Assembly: GCF_002257665.1 (NCBI RefSeq)
Contig: NZ_MQWB01000001.1
Span: forward strand, 1,403,712-1,467,711
From: Rubricoccus marinus
Lineage (GTDB): Bacteria > Bacteroidota > Rhodothermia > Rhodothermales > Rubricoccaceae
Direction of reading: 5' to 3'
DNA length: 64,000 bases
Within the stretch, counting starts at the first letter, position 1, and each line of letters starts with the position of its first letter. A model generated the notes under the pieces. It did not search any database, was not told where the DNA came from, and saw nothing but the letters and a program-made list of their open reading frames with translations. Position numbers and translations under genes: made by a program. Shown here in pieces: positions 1 through 8,813 of the stretch.

Positions 1-44
1 CTACTGGCTACCGGCTACTGGCTACTGGCTACTGGCTACTGGCT
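1..44. repeat. 7-bp tandem repeat (unit ACTGGCT)
   Basis: About six head-to-tail copies of a 7-mer (ACTGGCT), one with a C substitution (CCGGCTA). The window begins inside the array, so its full length is unknown. The stop codon of the neighbouring minus-strand oxidoreductase lies inside the repeat, so copy-number change could alter that protein's last residues. Confidence 0.9.
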
Positions 45-1265
45 CGCCAGGACGGCCTCGGCAGCGTGGCGGCCGGCGACCATCGCGCCGTTGATGCTCG
101 CGTTGCGGCGGTGATCTCCGGTGACGAACACGCCGGAGTCCAGCGCCAGAGGCCGCTCGGGGGGCTCCAGGCTGAGAAGGTCTGGAAGCGCGTAAGTCAC
201 GCGGTCGGTCCGAAGGTGGCGCCAGCGCTCGGTCTTCGCGCCGAACCAGCCGCGGAGCTGCGTGCGGGCCGCCTGTTCGAGTGCCTCATCGGTGGCCTCT
301 GGCGTGCCGAGAACGGACGCCGAGATCAGGGTCTGGCCATCGGGGGCGTACGTGGGCGCGACGTTGCTCATCACCTGCACGTTGTTGACTGGCCCGTTGC
401 CCGTGCCGTCGAGCATGAGCATGGTGTGGTCCACGGGCGGGGAGTCCGCGGCCCAGTACAGGCAAACCGTGCTTTTCCGCTCCGTCTCGCCGGTTCCGGT
501 GAGGCGCGCGGCCTCAGGCCCTTCGGTCGCGACCACGACGGCGTCGGCGTCCAGGACCTCGCCAGAGGCGAGCGTTGCCCGGCCGGCCTGGACGGACTCG
601 ACGCGCGTGTTGAACCGCATGGTCTCTGGCGGAATCGCCGTGGCGAGCTGCTCCGGAATGGCCTGCATGCCCATCGCGGGAACGGCAGCGTCGCCTTCGG
701 AGAACATGCGGAAGTAGAACTCGAACGCGCGAGAGCTACCGACGAGCGAGGGGTCCAGGAGCACGCCGCCGAGGAAGGGACGGAAAAACTGCTCGATCAT
801 CAGATCGGAGAACCCGTAGCGGTTGCGGAGCGCGTCGATGGTGGTCGTCTCTGGGCGCTCCCAGAGGTCGTCCACGATGCCGGCGCGGACGGACTGGCGC
901 AGGTTGAGCACGCGCAGCTTGTCCGCAAACGTGCCGACTGGAGAGAGGGCGGTGGGGAGTGCCGCCAGAGGCTCACGGAACGGGTCGGAAACGGTCGCGA
1001 AGGCCGAGCCGAGCCACACTTCTGCGCCCGGCGAGAACGGCTGGAGGTCGAGCGCGTCGAGATCGAGCACGCGTTGGACCTCGGGATAGGAGGTCAAGAG
1101 GACCTGGAAGCCGCGATCGAGGCGGAAGCCCTCGACGACATCCGTTCGAACGCGACCCCCGATGGCATCGGAGGCGTCGAGGACGGTGACGGTCGCGCCA
1201 GAGGCGAGCAGGGTGCGGGCGCAGCACAGACCAGAAAGGCCGGCGCCGACGATGACGACGTGCAT
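36..1265 (-). CDS. FAD-dependent amine-oxidase-type oxidoreductase
   Basis: 409 residues. It opens with a Rossmann dinucleotide-binding motif GAGLSG (residues 7-12), followed by the second FAD contact motif with IGGRVRTD (about residues 34-41), as in flavin amine oxidases, phytoene desaturase-like enzymes and protoporphyrinogen oxidases. The C-terminus has the usual FAD-closing segment (VTGDHRRNASINGAMVAG). Probably a cytoplasmic or membrane-associated oxidoreductase; the substrate cannot be told from sequence. Its stop codon lies inside the 7-bp tandem repeat at the window edge. The next minus-strand gene, upstream of it, is a cyclase/epimerase fusion 86 bp away, with a motif palindrome between them. 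Confidence 0.85.
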   Translation of the reverse strand: MHVVIVGAGLSGLCCARTLLASGATVTVLDASDAIGGRVRTDVVEGFRLDRGFQVLLTSYPEVQRVLDLDALDLQPFSPGAEVWLGSAFATVSDPFREPLAALPTALSPVGTFADKLRVLNLRQSVRAGIVDDLWERPETTTIDALRNRYGFSDLMIEQFFRPFLGGVLLDPSLVGSSRAFEFYFRMFSEGDAAVPAMGMQAIPEQLATAIPPETMRFNTRVESVQAGRATLASGEVLDADAVVVATEGPEAARLTGTGETERKSTVCLYWAADSPPVDHTMLMLDGTGNGPVNNVQVMSNVAPTYAPDGQTLISASVLGTPEATDEALEQAARTQLRGWFGAKTERWRHLRTDRVTYALPDLLSLEPPERPLALDSGVFVTGDHRRNASINGAMVAGRHAAEAVLASQ

Positions 1266-1351
1266 AGAGGGGGTGGGATGAGAAGCGTCGGGGACCGGTT
1301 CGTCTCGTAGTGGTCGGGCCTCTGGCGCCAGAGGCTTTGACGAGGTGGGAC

Positions 1352-2770
1352 TTACTGGGCTGTGCCGTAAAGGTGGCCGAGGGCGGCGTCCAGCGTCGGG
1401 TAGGCGTACCGGAAGCCGCTGGCGCGGAGGGCGGCGGGGACCATGCGGACGCTTTTGAGTGCGATCTCGCGCGCGGCCTCGCCGCCGAGAGTTTTGAGAA
1501 CGGGTGCCGGCATCCGGCCCAACGTGGGGCGTCCAAGCGTCCGGCCGAGGGCCTTGACAACTACCTTGGACGGCGCGGGCGTCGGCGCCGAGAGGTTGAC
1601 GGGGCCTCTGGCGCTGGAGCGCAAGAGGTGGTGGAAGGCGTAGAGCGCGTCGTCGAGCGCGAGCCAGGGCCAGAAGGCGGAGCCGTCGCCGGGCCAGCCC
1701 GCAAGGCCAAGTTGCGCCAGAGGCCCGAGCGTGGCGAGCATCCCGCCGGCGGGGGAAAGGACGAGCCCGATGCGGGCGTGGACGGTCCGGATGCCGGCCG
1801 CTTCGGCGTCGGCGGTTGCGGCCTCCCAGGCCTGGCAGACCTCGGCGAGGAAGCCCGTCCCGGGCGGTTCCGACTCGGTCGTCGGGCGCGAGCCGGTGTG
1901 GCCGTAGATGCCGCTGGCGGAGGCGGAGATGAACACCTCAGGCGGCGTGGGCAACGCCGCAAGGGCGCGCGAGAGGAGAAGGGTGCCGCGCGTGCGGCTC
2001 TCCCAGATCCTGCGCTTCTTGGCCGTGCTCCACGGGAACCCAAAGACCGGCTCGCCCGCGAGGTGGATCACGGCCTGGGGCGCGAGCGCGGCGAGCCCAT
2101 CCACGTCGATCTCGCCAGAGGCCGGGTTCCAGAGAATGGCGCGCTCGTTCTCGCCGCGATCCCACGTGCGGAGGTCTTCGCGAGAGCGCACGAGCCGCAC
2201 GATGCGGTGACCGCCGCCGCCGAAAAAGGCGCAGAGGGCGCTGCCGATCAGACCCGTGGAGCCCGTTATTGCAATGGTCCACGGCTCGCCGTCCCATGCC
2301 GCGTGCCTCGCGAGGTCCTCCTGCGTAACCCGGTGGCGGTAGCCGAACATGCGTTCCAACTGGCCTCTGGCGATACCGCCGCCGACCGCGGTGGAGACGG
2401 GCGCCAGAGGAAGGGTGTAGGTCACGTCGTCCTCCAACTCGGAGGCCTCGGGGCCGCGGGGGATGGCGCGGTGCACGTGCTCCCACGCCGCGAACGGCCC
2501 GCTGATCTGCGTGTCCCGGAACTCGCAGGCCGCGTCGCCTTCGTCGCAGGCTCGGCTGTATCCGTGGTGCTCGGCGGTCCACCGGATGGCTGCGGGACCG
2601 ACGCCCAGACGAATCACGGCGCGGTCGCCGGGCTGGATGCCGTCGAAGCGCTCCAGCGATACGTCTTGCCAGGGAGGGGAGAGGCGCGCAAAGGCGCCGG
2701 GCCGCTCGTGCCAGTCAAAGAGCGTGGCAGCGGAGACGGGGACGGGGGAGCGGGCGACGAAGTGGGACAT
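1352..2770 (-). CDS. SRPBCC/cyclase-fused TIGR01777 NAD-dependent epimerase
   Basis: 472 residues in two parts. Residues 1-150 look like a SRPBCC (polyketide cyclase/START-like) ligand-binding domain beginning FVARSPVPVSAATLFDWHER. Residues about 164-470 form a short-chain epimerase of the TIGR01777 family, with the nucleotide-binding GSTGLIG at 170-176. Fusions of these two domains are a known architecture of this family. The enzyme should bind NAD(P); its substrate is unknown. It may be co-transcribed with the FAD oxidoreductase downstream. The hyper-iterated motif occurs several times in the coding sequence. Confidence 0.88.
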   Translation of the reverse strand: MSHFVARSPVPVSAATLFDWHERPGAFARLSPPWQDVSLERFDGIQPGDRAVIRLGVGPAAIRWTAEHHGYSRACDEGDAACEFRDTQISGPFAAWEHVHRAIPRGPEASELEDDVTYTLPLAPVSTAVGGGIARGQLERMFGYRHRVTQEDLARHAAWDGEPWTIAITGSTGLIGSALCAFFGGGGHRIVRLVRSREDLRTWDRGENERAILWNPASGEIDVDGLAALAPQAVIHLAGEPVFGFPWSTAKKRRIWESRTRGTLLLSRALAALPTPPEVFISASASGIYGHTGSRPTTESEPPGTGFLAEVCQAWEAATADAEAAGIRTVHARIGLVLSPAGGMLATLGPLAQLGLAGWPGDGSAFWPWLALDDALYAFHHLLRSSARGPVNLSAPTPAPSKVVVKALGRTLGRPTLGRMPAPVLKTLGGEAAREIALKSVRMVPAALRASGFRYAYPTLDAALGHLYGTAQ

Positions 2771-3063
2771 GTCTCTTCAGGGGGGCGTGAGGTACGCCTG
2801 TTTCTGCGCTGCGGTCCCGGCCTCTGGCGCCCATGTGTCAAGCGAACGCCCCGCCTCTGGCGGCGAACGAAGCGGACCTGAGCATCCTTCCTCAGCTTGG
2901 CCTCTCAGTTCACGCGGCCTGAGCCAGCGCCGCCCATTTGCGCACAGGGAGGCGCAGGCTCGCCAGAGGCGCCTGCGGGTGCTTTGATTGCCGGTGGGCG
3001 CTTTGCTGCATCGTGCGATCTACACCGGGATACACAGCGGTACCATCCAAGAAGAGGTACGGT

Positions 3064-3083
3064 GATAGCTCTGCCTCGCTATC
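3064..3083. other. Small hairpin just before a cassette boundary
   Basis: Perfect 6-bp inverted repeat (GATAGC, 8-nt loop, GCTATC) ending one base before the cassette boundary GTTCTGC at 3085-3091. No attC arm is visible to its left, so this may be a secondary insertion site rather than an attC. A hairpin also precedes the first boundary of the larger array (20755-20784). Confidence 0.45.
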
Positions 3084-3111
3084 GGTTCTGCTGCGCTCCT
3101 TACCACCTTTG

Positions 3112-3495
3112 ATGACTTCTTTCACAGTGACGAAGTGGATCCTCGCCGTCGGATCGTGCATGGTGCTCATGTCCTGTACTCGGCCGAACGCGCGGGACCT
3201 CGGCTGCGATGTGGCGCTCGATACAACGTTGGTCGACGGCCCCGTTGAGCACGGCGTTTGGCTGGTAGCCGACTCGCTCTACCTCTTCGGCGGGTTTCGG
3301 CCCTTCAACCCCTCGGTTTGCGTTCCTCTCTGGGCGGCGACGGGGTTGGTCGAAGGATCGTGTGCGCTCGCGGAAGTGCCGGTCCCCTTCGCGGTGCGCC
3401 AGACGGGGAAGGACGACACTCTCCATGTCATCAAGGGTGGCCAGACGTTCGCGTTCCAACTCGACGAGGCGTACTGCAGCGACTCCGAGTGGTAG
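3112..3495 (+). CDS. Cassette-borne putative lipoprotein, unknown function
   Basis: 127 residues. The ATG at 3112 is chosen because it gives a clean export signal: a short polar start, a hydrophobic stretch, then lipobox VLMSC with Cys22. The open frame continues upstream, but that part looks non-coding and contains the cassette boundary. The mature part is cysteine-containing and ends in a polar tail (YCSDSEW). No family recognised. It lies inside the cassette at 3085-3600, 24 bp before the attC-like R'' box, the usual arrangement for a cassette gene. Known: cassette genes are often small exported or membrane proteins of unknown role. Confidence 0.65.
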   Translation: MTSFTVTKWILAVGSCMVLMSCTRPNARDLGCDVALDTTLVDGPVEHGVWLVADSLYLFGGFRPFNPSVCVPLWAATGLVEGSCALAEVPVPFAVRQTGKDDTLHVIKGGQTFAFQLDEAYCSDSEW

Positions 3496-3518
3496 CGAGC
3501 TCTGCCCAACCCCGCGCG

Positions 3519-3600
3519 GCAGAACCTGCCGCTGTAGACTGACCGGGGGCGGCAGCGTTCTTGGGCCATTTAGCACCGGCGCCTACCTTCGCTTCGGGCC
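3519..3600 (+). other. Truncated attC-like site
   Basis: R'' box GCAGAAC, then a left arm CCTGCCGCTG close to CCCGCCGCTG of the attC sites at 21.0 and 21.5 kb. Further similarity follows: CAGCGTTCT, AGCACCGGCGC and TTCGCTTCG appear in the same order as in the site at 21520-21648. The right arm (GCGGTTGAGCGG and GTTNNNN) is not found, so the site is truncated by deletion or decay. Confidence 0.65.
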
Positions 3601-3633
3601 TCGGCGGCATTCTTCGCCGTCGCATTCGGCGCC

Positions 3634-3780
3634 GTGGTGCTATTGGAGATCGGGACTGGTATGGCGATCAAGCCTCAAGGGTGGAGACCTATCGACGATC
3701 GAAAAAAGGAGCCAGGCCACTACTGGTTCATCATCGCGTTTCACACGGCAATGATCACATGGGCTACATGGTCCTTCTAA
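3634..3780 (+). pseudogene. Fragment of a small two-helix membrane protein
   Basis: A frame open from 3574 to the TAA at 3778-3780 encodes two hydrophobic stretches (AAFFAVAFGAVVLLEIG and HYWFIIAFHTAMITWATWSF) separated by a charged loop with RPIDDRKKEPG. There is no ATG before 3661, which lies after the first hydrophobic stretch, so translation would need GTG 3634/3637. The frame starts inside the truncated attC arm. I read it as a decayed second cassette whose 5' end was lost. The sequence at the stop (TTCTAACC) looks like the start of another attC, but no right arm follows. Codon choice is less GC-biased than in the flanking genes. Confidence 0.4.
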
Positions 3781-3883
3781 CCGTGCCAGCGAACTCGCGT
3801 CGGCGCTTCGGTGAAGGCATACGGCGCATTCGCCCTGTCCGGCCTCTGGCGCCAGAGGCCGCACGTGGCCGAGTGACCCCGCT

Positions 3884-5917
3884 CTAGCGTAGCGTCACCG
3901 CCCGGGCGGTCTCCACCGTCTCGCCAGTGGCCTCGTCCATTACCGCCAGCGTGAGCGTGTACGCGCCCGGTCTCTGGCGGCTCGCGTCGAGCAGGAGCGG
4001 GATGCCGGCATCGGCGGAGGGAGAGGACGCGTCGATGCGCACGGCGACGCCGCGGCGGCGGCCCCGGCCAAAGAGCCCGCCGATAGCCTGGACCACGCCT
4101 GGGCGCCCGTCGTCCGGCACGAGCGCCGCCTCGACGCTGTAGCGCGCCAGCCCGTCGCGCACGCGCAGTCCGTAGACCTCGGCGTACACCGCGACAGGGT
4201 CGCCAGAGGCGAAGACGGCCTCTGGCGTGGGGCGGATGATGGCGTCCCCGCGGCGGATCTCGCCGGGCTCGGGAGCGCGCCCTTCGTCCACACTCGTGGC
4301 GAGGAGCAGGCCGGAAAGCTTGAGGCCCGTCCCGTAGTCCCAAGCGATCTGCCGCTCGCGCACCCACCCGCCTTCGTCGTCCTCGCCGGCTACCTCAGAG
4401 ACGACAGTCACTTCGCCCGGCGGGACCGCGAGCGTCGTCACGAACGTCCGCGTGGCGCCAGAGGCGCCGGATTCGATAGCGGTCTCGGTCATAGCCTCTG
4501 GCGTGCCGTCACGAATCGCGAAGACAGCGCTGCGGATGTCCGCGTCACGGTCGGCCTCCAGTCCGGTCACGACGACGAGGTCGACCATTCCGTTCGCGCC
4601 CTTGAATCCCGTGGTGAGGACCGCCAGAGGCCACGAGGTGGGCGGGACGTACTGCGAGGCGTCGGGCATCTCGCGCCGCAACCGCTCGTCCTGCTCGATG
4701 TAGTCGTCGGCGTCGGCGCTCGCGGAGGCGGAAAAGGCGAGTGAGGACGGGGCGTAGATGGCGTAGTCGCCGCTCCAGTAAGGGTCGGTGAACACGTAGC
4801 GGGGGCCGTCGGCGTACTCCCAGACCACGAACCGCGGCGAGCCCATCACATCGCCGCCCTGCGTGACGTGCGCGTCGCCGGGGTAGAACGGCTCGCTGAG
4901 CGTCGCGCGGTCCTCTGGCGCGCCGTAGCGGATGTAGATCTCGCCGCGCGTGGCGCCTCGTCCCAATTCGGTGGGCCAGCCGAACAGGCGGTCGGCTTCG
5001 GCGACGCGCGCGCGGTGCTCCAGCAGGCGCTCGTTTTCGTCGGTCAAGAGGCGCACGTCCTGCTCACGCCAGAAGCGCTCGGCGTCGCGCGGCGGGTCGT
5101 CCGGGCGCACCCGCGCGGGGTCGTCCAGGTCACGGCGCTCGTCCTCGGTCATCGCGGCCATCGCCACGTCGAAGGCGCCAGCGGCCTCTCGCGTCCGGCC
5201 CAGCCGGAACAGCGCGACGGCGCGCAACAGGTCGTCCTCTTGCGCCTCGCCCAGCGCGAGGAGCGCGTCGAATTCGCCCTCGGCGATGAGCAGCCGCGCC
5301 AGAGGCCACGCGTAGGTCCCGCCGCCGTGGCGGACGGCGGCATTCAGCGAGCGGCGCGCCTCGCGGAGGTCATCCTCCATGCCGGGCTTGCCGAGGATCG
5401 GGTACGTCGCGCGGAGGCCAGCGAGGTCGTAGCGGCCGCCGCGGTTAAATCTGACCTCTTGCGTGCGCGTGCCGGGGCGGTAGTTCCGGCGGTCGTTTCG
5501 GCTCAGCACGTCGCCATGGCGCATCGCCACGTCCCCGAAGCCGCCGCCGACTTTGATAAAGTCGCGGTCGAAGAGGTAGTCCTCCAGCCTCTGGCGCCCA
5601 ATCTCGTCGTGCGCGATGGCGCTGGTGGAGTCCAAGCGCAAGAGGCGCTCGGCGGAGCGACGGCGCGCGATGCGACGCGCGAACGGAGGCCGTGCCGTGA
5701 GGCCGACGCCGCGCTGCTGGAGTTCGAGGCGGAGTTCGAGGAGCGGTACGTCCTCTGGCGAGCCGTCCAACGCGCGGCCGGCTAATCTGTACGCCGCACC
5801 GTCGTCGCCACTGGCGATCAGCGCCCGAGCCTCGGCCAGCACGCGAGAGGCCTCCTCGCGCGGCTGCGCAAAAGCAGGGACGGCGCCGAACAGGACGAGA
5901 GCAACGAGAACACGCAT
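3884..5917 (-). CDS. Exported GWxTD-domain protein
   Basis: 677 residues with a signal peptide (about residues 1-18, ending AVPAFAQ). The first 300 residues look helical and repeat-like. Around residue 311 comes LFGWPTELGRG followed by GEIYIRYGAPED, matching the GWxTD domain common in Bacteroidota, Rhodothermota and Acidobacteriota. The C-terminal third is beta-rich. Role of the family is unknown; export to the periplasm or outer surface is inferred. The gene carries many copies of the hyper-iterated motif, so it looks resident. It stands apart from its neighbours, about 76 bp upstream (+ coordinates) of the heme A synthase stop. Confidence 0.85.
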   Translation of the reverse strand: MRVLVALVLFGAVPAFAQPREEASRVLAEARALIASGDDGAAYRLAGRALDGSPEDVPLLELRLELQQRGVGLTARPPFARRIARRRSAERLLRLDSTSAIAHDEIGRQRLEDYLFDRDFIKVGGGFGDVAMRHGDVLSRNDRRNYRPGTRTQEVRFNRGGRYDLAGLRATYPILGKPGMEDDLREARRSLNAAVRHGGGTYAWPLARLLIAEGEFDALLALGEAQEDDLLRAVALFRLGRTREAAGAFDVAMAAMTEDERRDLDDPARVRPDDPPRDAERFWREQDVRLLTDENERLLEHRARVAEADRLFGWPTELGRGATRGEIYIRYGAPEDRATLSEPFYPGDAHVTQGGDVMGSPRFVVWEYADGPRYVFTDPYWSGDYAIYAPSSLAFSASASADADDYIEQDERLRREMPDASQYVPPTSWPLAVLTTGFKGANGMVDLVVVTGLEADRDADIRSAVFAIRDGTPEAMTETAIESGASGATRTFVTTLAVPPGEVTVVSEVAGEDDEGGWVRERQIAWDYGTGLKLSGLLLATSVDEGRAPEPGEIRRGDAIIRPTPEAVFASGDPVAVYAEVYGLRVRDGLARYSVEAALVPDDGRPGVVQAIGGLFGRGRRRGVAVRIDASSPSADAGIPLLLDASRQRPGAYTLTLAVMDEATGETVETARAVTLR

Positions 5918-5993
5918 GGGGCAAGATCGAGCGCGAGCCGTGAGACCGCGAGTCCCAAACGACGGCCCCGCCAGAGGCCGCCCGCCTCTGGCG

Positions 5994-6932
5994 TCAGGCG
6001 AGAACCGGCGCCGCCTCCCGGGCCACCACGCGGTCTCCCAGAGCCTGCGCCGCGAAGCACACGAACCCGATCCAGATCACATCCGTGATGAGCAAGTGCG
6101 AGACCTGCATCCACAACGGCGCCAGCAGCCACACGTTGAGGGCACCAAAAGCCAACTGGAACACGAACACGCCCGCTACAGCCTTGCCGATGCGCGTCGC
6201 CAGAGGCCTCTCGCGAGAGGCCCACACGGCGAGGGCCACAAGACCGAAGACGACGAAGGCGAGCGTGGGGTGCAGGATCCGCAGGCTCACGAGCGTCTCC
6301 ACCAGCGCGTGCTCCTCTGGCGAGAGCCCGCCGACGAGCACGAGCGTGTCGCCCAACGCCGTGATCGCGCCAGAGGCCCCGAGCACGATCAGCCCGAACA
6401 GCGCCGCGGCGATGGACGCGCCTCTGGCGCCCGAGCCGAGCCACCTTGGCAGCGGCCTGTTGCCCGCGCCCCAGGCGGTCAGGGTGATCCACGCGAGCAG
6501 GATAAACGTGTTGATGAGGTGCCCGGCGATCCAGAGCGCCCGTGCCGTCCGCGCGTCCAGCGCTACGTATTCCAGGAGCACGAGCCCTGCGCCGATCGCG
6601 CCCTCGATGATCATAAAAACGACCGAGAGCACCGCGTAGGTCCGCACTGCCGCGCCCCTCGGGAACGCCCGCCACACGAACACGGCCATCGCGAGCACGA
6701 GCGGCAGCGCGAGGCCACTCGTCACGCGGTGCCCGAACTCGATGATGGTGTTCAGGCTCGGCGCCATCGGCACGATCTCGCCGTTGCACGTCGGCCAGTG
6801 CGAGCCGCATCCGGCGCCCGCGCCCGTCGCTCGCACGACGGCGCCCCAGAGGATCACGAGAACGGTGTAGCCCAGCGTGATCCACGCGAGCCGCGCGGCG
6901 CGGCGCTGCCGGTCTAGAGTGTGGCGGTCCAT
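5994..6932 (-). CDS. ctaA: Heme A synthase (COX15/CtaA family)
   Basis: 312 residues from the ATG at 6932 (MDRHTLDRQRR); a longer frame exists, but its first 52 residues are low-complexity and overlap the next gene. COX15/CtaA converts heme O to heme A for aa3-type cytochrome oxidase in the inner membrane. About eight membrane helices are visible. Typical features include GAVVRATGAGAGCGSHWPTC near the N-terminus (conserved cysteine pair), FGHRVTSG, HLINTF and a late HPTLAF, giving the expected heme-ligand histidines. The stop TGA is directly followed by the window-wide motif. No heme O synthase or oxidase genes lie nearby in this window. Confidence 0.9.
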   Translation of the reverse strand: MDRHTLDRQRRAARLAWITLGYTVLVILWGAVVRATGAGAGCGSHWPTCNGEIVPMAPSLNTIIEFGHRVTSGLALPLVLAMAVFVWRAFPRGAAVRTYAVLSVVFMIIEGAIGAGLVLLEYVALDARTARALWIAGHLINTFILLAWITLTAWGAGNRPLPRWLGSGARGASIAAALFGLIVLGASGAITALGDTLVLVGGLSPEEHALVETLVSLRILHPTLAFVVFGLVALAVWASRERPLATRIGKAVAGVFVFQLAFGALNVWLLAPLWMQVSHLLITDVIWIGFVCFAAQALGDRVVAREAAPVLA

Positions 6933-7036
6933 GTCCCCAATAGCCTCTGGCGCGCGCGGGGATCCCACACGCGGCCCGATTCGAGGCGCCTTCGCCAGAG
7001 GCCTCTGGTGAGGGCGAGGATGAACCCACTCGCCGG

Positions 7037-7474
7037 CTACCGGACGTCCAGAACGACCACGCACTCGGCCTCTGGCGTGCCCTCCCACGGCACGCCGTAG
7101 ACGAAGCGCACGCGGTACTCGCCCGCGGCCGACGCGCGAAGTGCGAACGCTTGTAGGTCCTCACCGCCGTCGGCCTCTGACGCGCTGCGTGTGGGGAGCG
7201 CGTCGGCGCGGAGCGTTGGTGGGAGGTCCTCCGGCCGCCACGAGCGGCCCGTTCCCAGCCGCGCGGAGCCCTCCACGGTGATCGCCATGCCGACTCTCGC
7301 GCGAACCGGCCCGATGGTCTCGCCAGCACGGAGCACCACCGTCTGGGAGGCCTCTGGCGAAACCGCGGCCTCTGGCGCACGGGCGCGGGGACCCCCGCCA
7401 GAGGCCCCGCACCCGCCGCACCCGATGGCGGCGAGCGCGAGGCCCGGGAGTAGCAGGGACGCTGCGGGGCTCAT
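7037..7474 (-). CDS. Chagasin-like (I42) cysteine-protease inhibitor, lipoprotein
   Basis: 145 residues starting at 7474, where its ATG overlaps the stop of the papain-like peptidase gene (ATGA), so translation is probably coupled. A lipobox AAIGC places Cys19 as the lipidated residue. The mature domain shows the three inhibitory-loop landmarks of chagasin/I42 inhibitors: TGRSW at 75-79 (family NPTTGY-W loop), a GG-rich loop before QAF at about 103-110, and VPWE at 128-131 (family RPW loop). Known: these inhibitors block C1 papain-type peptidases. Inference: it protects the envelope from the upstream-encoded peptidase. Similarity is by motif only. Confidence 0.65.
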   Translation of the reverse strand: MSPAASLLLPGLALAAIGCGGCGASGGGPRARAPEAAVSPEASQTVVLRAGETIGPVRARVGMAITVEGSARLGTGRSWRPEDLPPTLRADALPTRSASEADGGEDLQAFALRASAAGEYRVRFVYGVPWEGTPEAECVVVLDVR

Positions 7475-8634
7475 CCGAAGATGGAGCGCCAGAGGCTGCG
7501 GAAGCGCCGCGCGAGGCTTTCCGAGCCTTTGATGTCGCGCATCGGCCGCACCCAGACGGTGTAGCGCCCCACGTTGTTGGAGCCGTACTTGATCCACATG
7601 TAGCCCTGCTCGCCCCAGCCGGTGCCCCAGGAGTTCTTCATGAGCCACGCTCCGCGCGCATCGTCCCACCCGACAAGCGTGACGGCGTGGTTGGACCGCC
7701 CGCTGGGATAGTTGGAGGCGGCTTCAGAGAACGTGCCGCTGCTGTACGCCTGGAACGCCGGCGTTGCGAACACGCTCGCCGTGACCGGGCCGTACCGCGC
7801 GATGGCTTGCTTGATGGCGCGGGTCTGAGGCGAGGAAGGGGAAACGTTGTTGCTCGTGGCGTAGCCCCACAGGTAAGAGTCGTAGGGGCGAGCGAGGCCG
7901 CGGCGGCAGGTCCCGTTCCGGGCGGTATACGGCGCGGTGGAGGCGTCGGTAACTCCCTCCGTCAGCATCCTCGCATACACGTCCTGCTTCCACCCGCCAT
8001 CGCAGGGCCGGCGGCCGGAGCGGACCGAGCAGTCCATCGCGTCCTGCTCGGAGACGTGCACGTTGCGCTGTGAGCTTCCGTAGCGGCGCACCCACGCGCC
8101 TTCATAGGCGTCCACGGCGGAGAAGGCCCAGCAGCTACCGCAGCTGCCCTGGTTAACGACCGGGGTCATCACGCCCCGCGAGCGCCAGTTGAACGCGCCC
8201 AGCTCCGCGATCGCGTCGACGGAGTACGCGGGGGACCGCAACAGGCGCTCGCCGCCGGCGCTCTTTAGGACCTCGTCGCCTTCCGCGAGGCTGCGCTGGT
8301 ACTCCTCGTACTCCTCGGGGAACTCGTCGCGCATCACCTCGATGGCTTCCTTGACGAACTCATTTTGCCGCTCTGCAATGCGCTCGGCGTCGCGGGGCTC
8401 GATCTCGCCTGCGAGGTCTTCCAGCTTGCGGTCCAGCGCTGTGGTGTAGCCGACCATGTACCCGTCGGCTTTCTCGTTCAGCTGCTGAAGCTGCTCCCGG
8501 ATCTCTCCAGGGGCCTCTTCAAGGCGCGATTCGTACCACTTGGGGGTGCCCTCTTCCTGCGCGGAGGCGGGGAGGGCGAGGAGGACCACTGCGAACAGCG
8601 CGGTCCATCGGAGTAGCTGCATATACGTAGACAT
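7471..8634 (-). CDS. Exported papain-family (C1A) cysteine peptidase
   Basis: 387 residues. Signal peptide about 1-25 (ending LPASAQ), then a charged helical pro-region (about 30-140), then the C1A catalytic domain. The catalytic set is complete: Gln162 (oxyanion hole) and Cys168 in [12 protein letters not shown], His316 in [11 protein letters not shown], Asn334 in [12 protein letters not shown]. The pro-region suggests secretion as a zymogen. A C-terminal basic tail follows the catalytic domain. It forms a two-gene unit with the chagasin-like inhibitor (4-bp overlap). The coding sequence has few copies of the window-wide motif. Target proteins are unknown. Confidence 0.93.
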   Translation of the reverse strand: MSTYMQLLRWTALFAVVLLALPASAQEEGTPKWYESRLEEAPGEIREQLQQLNEKADGYMVGYTTALDRKLEDLAGEIEPRDAERIAERQNEFVKEAIEVMRDEFPEEYEEYQRSLAEGDEVLKSAGGERLLRSPAYSVDAIAELGAFNWRSRGVMTPVVNQGSCGSCWAFSAVDAYEGAWVRRYGSSQRNVHVSEQDAMDCSVRSGRRPCDGGWKQDVYARMLTEGVTDASTAPYTARNGTCRRGLARPYDSYLWGYATSNNVSPSSPQTRAIKQAIARYGPVTASVFATPAFQAYSSGTFSEAASNYPSGRSNHAVTLVGWDDARGAWLMKNSWGTGWGEQGYMWIKYGSNNVGRYTVWVRPMRDIKGSESLARRFRSLWRSIFG

Positions 8635-8813
8635 CGGATTGTGGGGGCGGTGAGACGGAAGGGGAGAGAGGTGGGGCCCTGCATCGGATACAGCACCGCG
8701 CGCCCGATCCCGTCACGCCAGGCCTCTGGCGCCAGAGGCCTGCAAGAGGTAGCGCCCACTCAGAACCGACTGATAATCCGAGTGTTGACGGGCACCCTTT
8801 CGCCCGCACGCGC

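Larger units (their letters stand above)
3085..3600 (+). mobile_element. Single decayed integron gene cassette
   Basis: The segment starts with GTTCTGC (3085-3091), and shortly after the enclosed gene's stop there is GCAGAAC (3519-3525), its exact reverse complement. This is the end relationship expected of an integron cassette (R' at the start pairing with R'' of its own attC). The sequence from 3519 on resembles the attC family at 21-23 kb. The right arm of the attC is missing, and none of the window-wide motif occurs inside. No integrase gene is nearby. Confidence 0.65.

Noticed and set aside
1-44. CRISPR or direct-repeat array at the window edge
   Set aside because: Units are seven bases with no spacers; simple tandem repeat.
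1310-2881. Long plus-strand open frame opposite the cyclase-epimerase gene
   Set aside because: Composition is Arg/Gly/Ala-rich with no family features; the minus strand holds a clear two-domain enzyme. GC-rich DNA opens antisense frames.
3519-3562. A complete short attC (R' at GTTCTTG, 3556)
   Set aside because: It forms a hairpin, but the sequence beyond it still matches the longer attC family, so I prefer a truncated long site.
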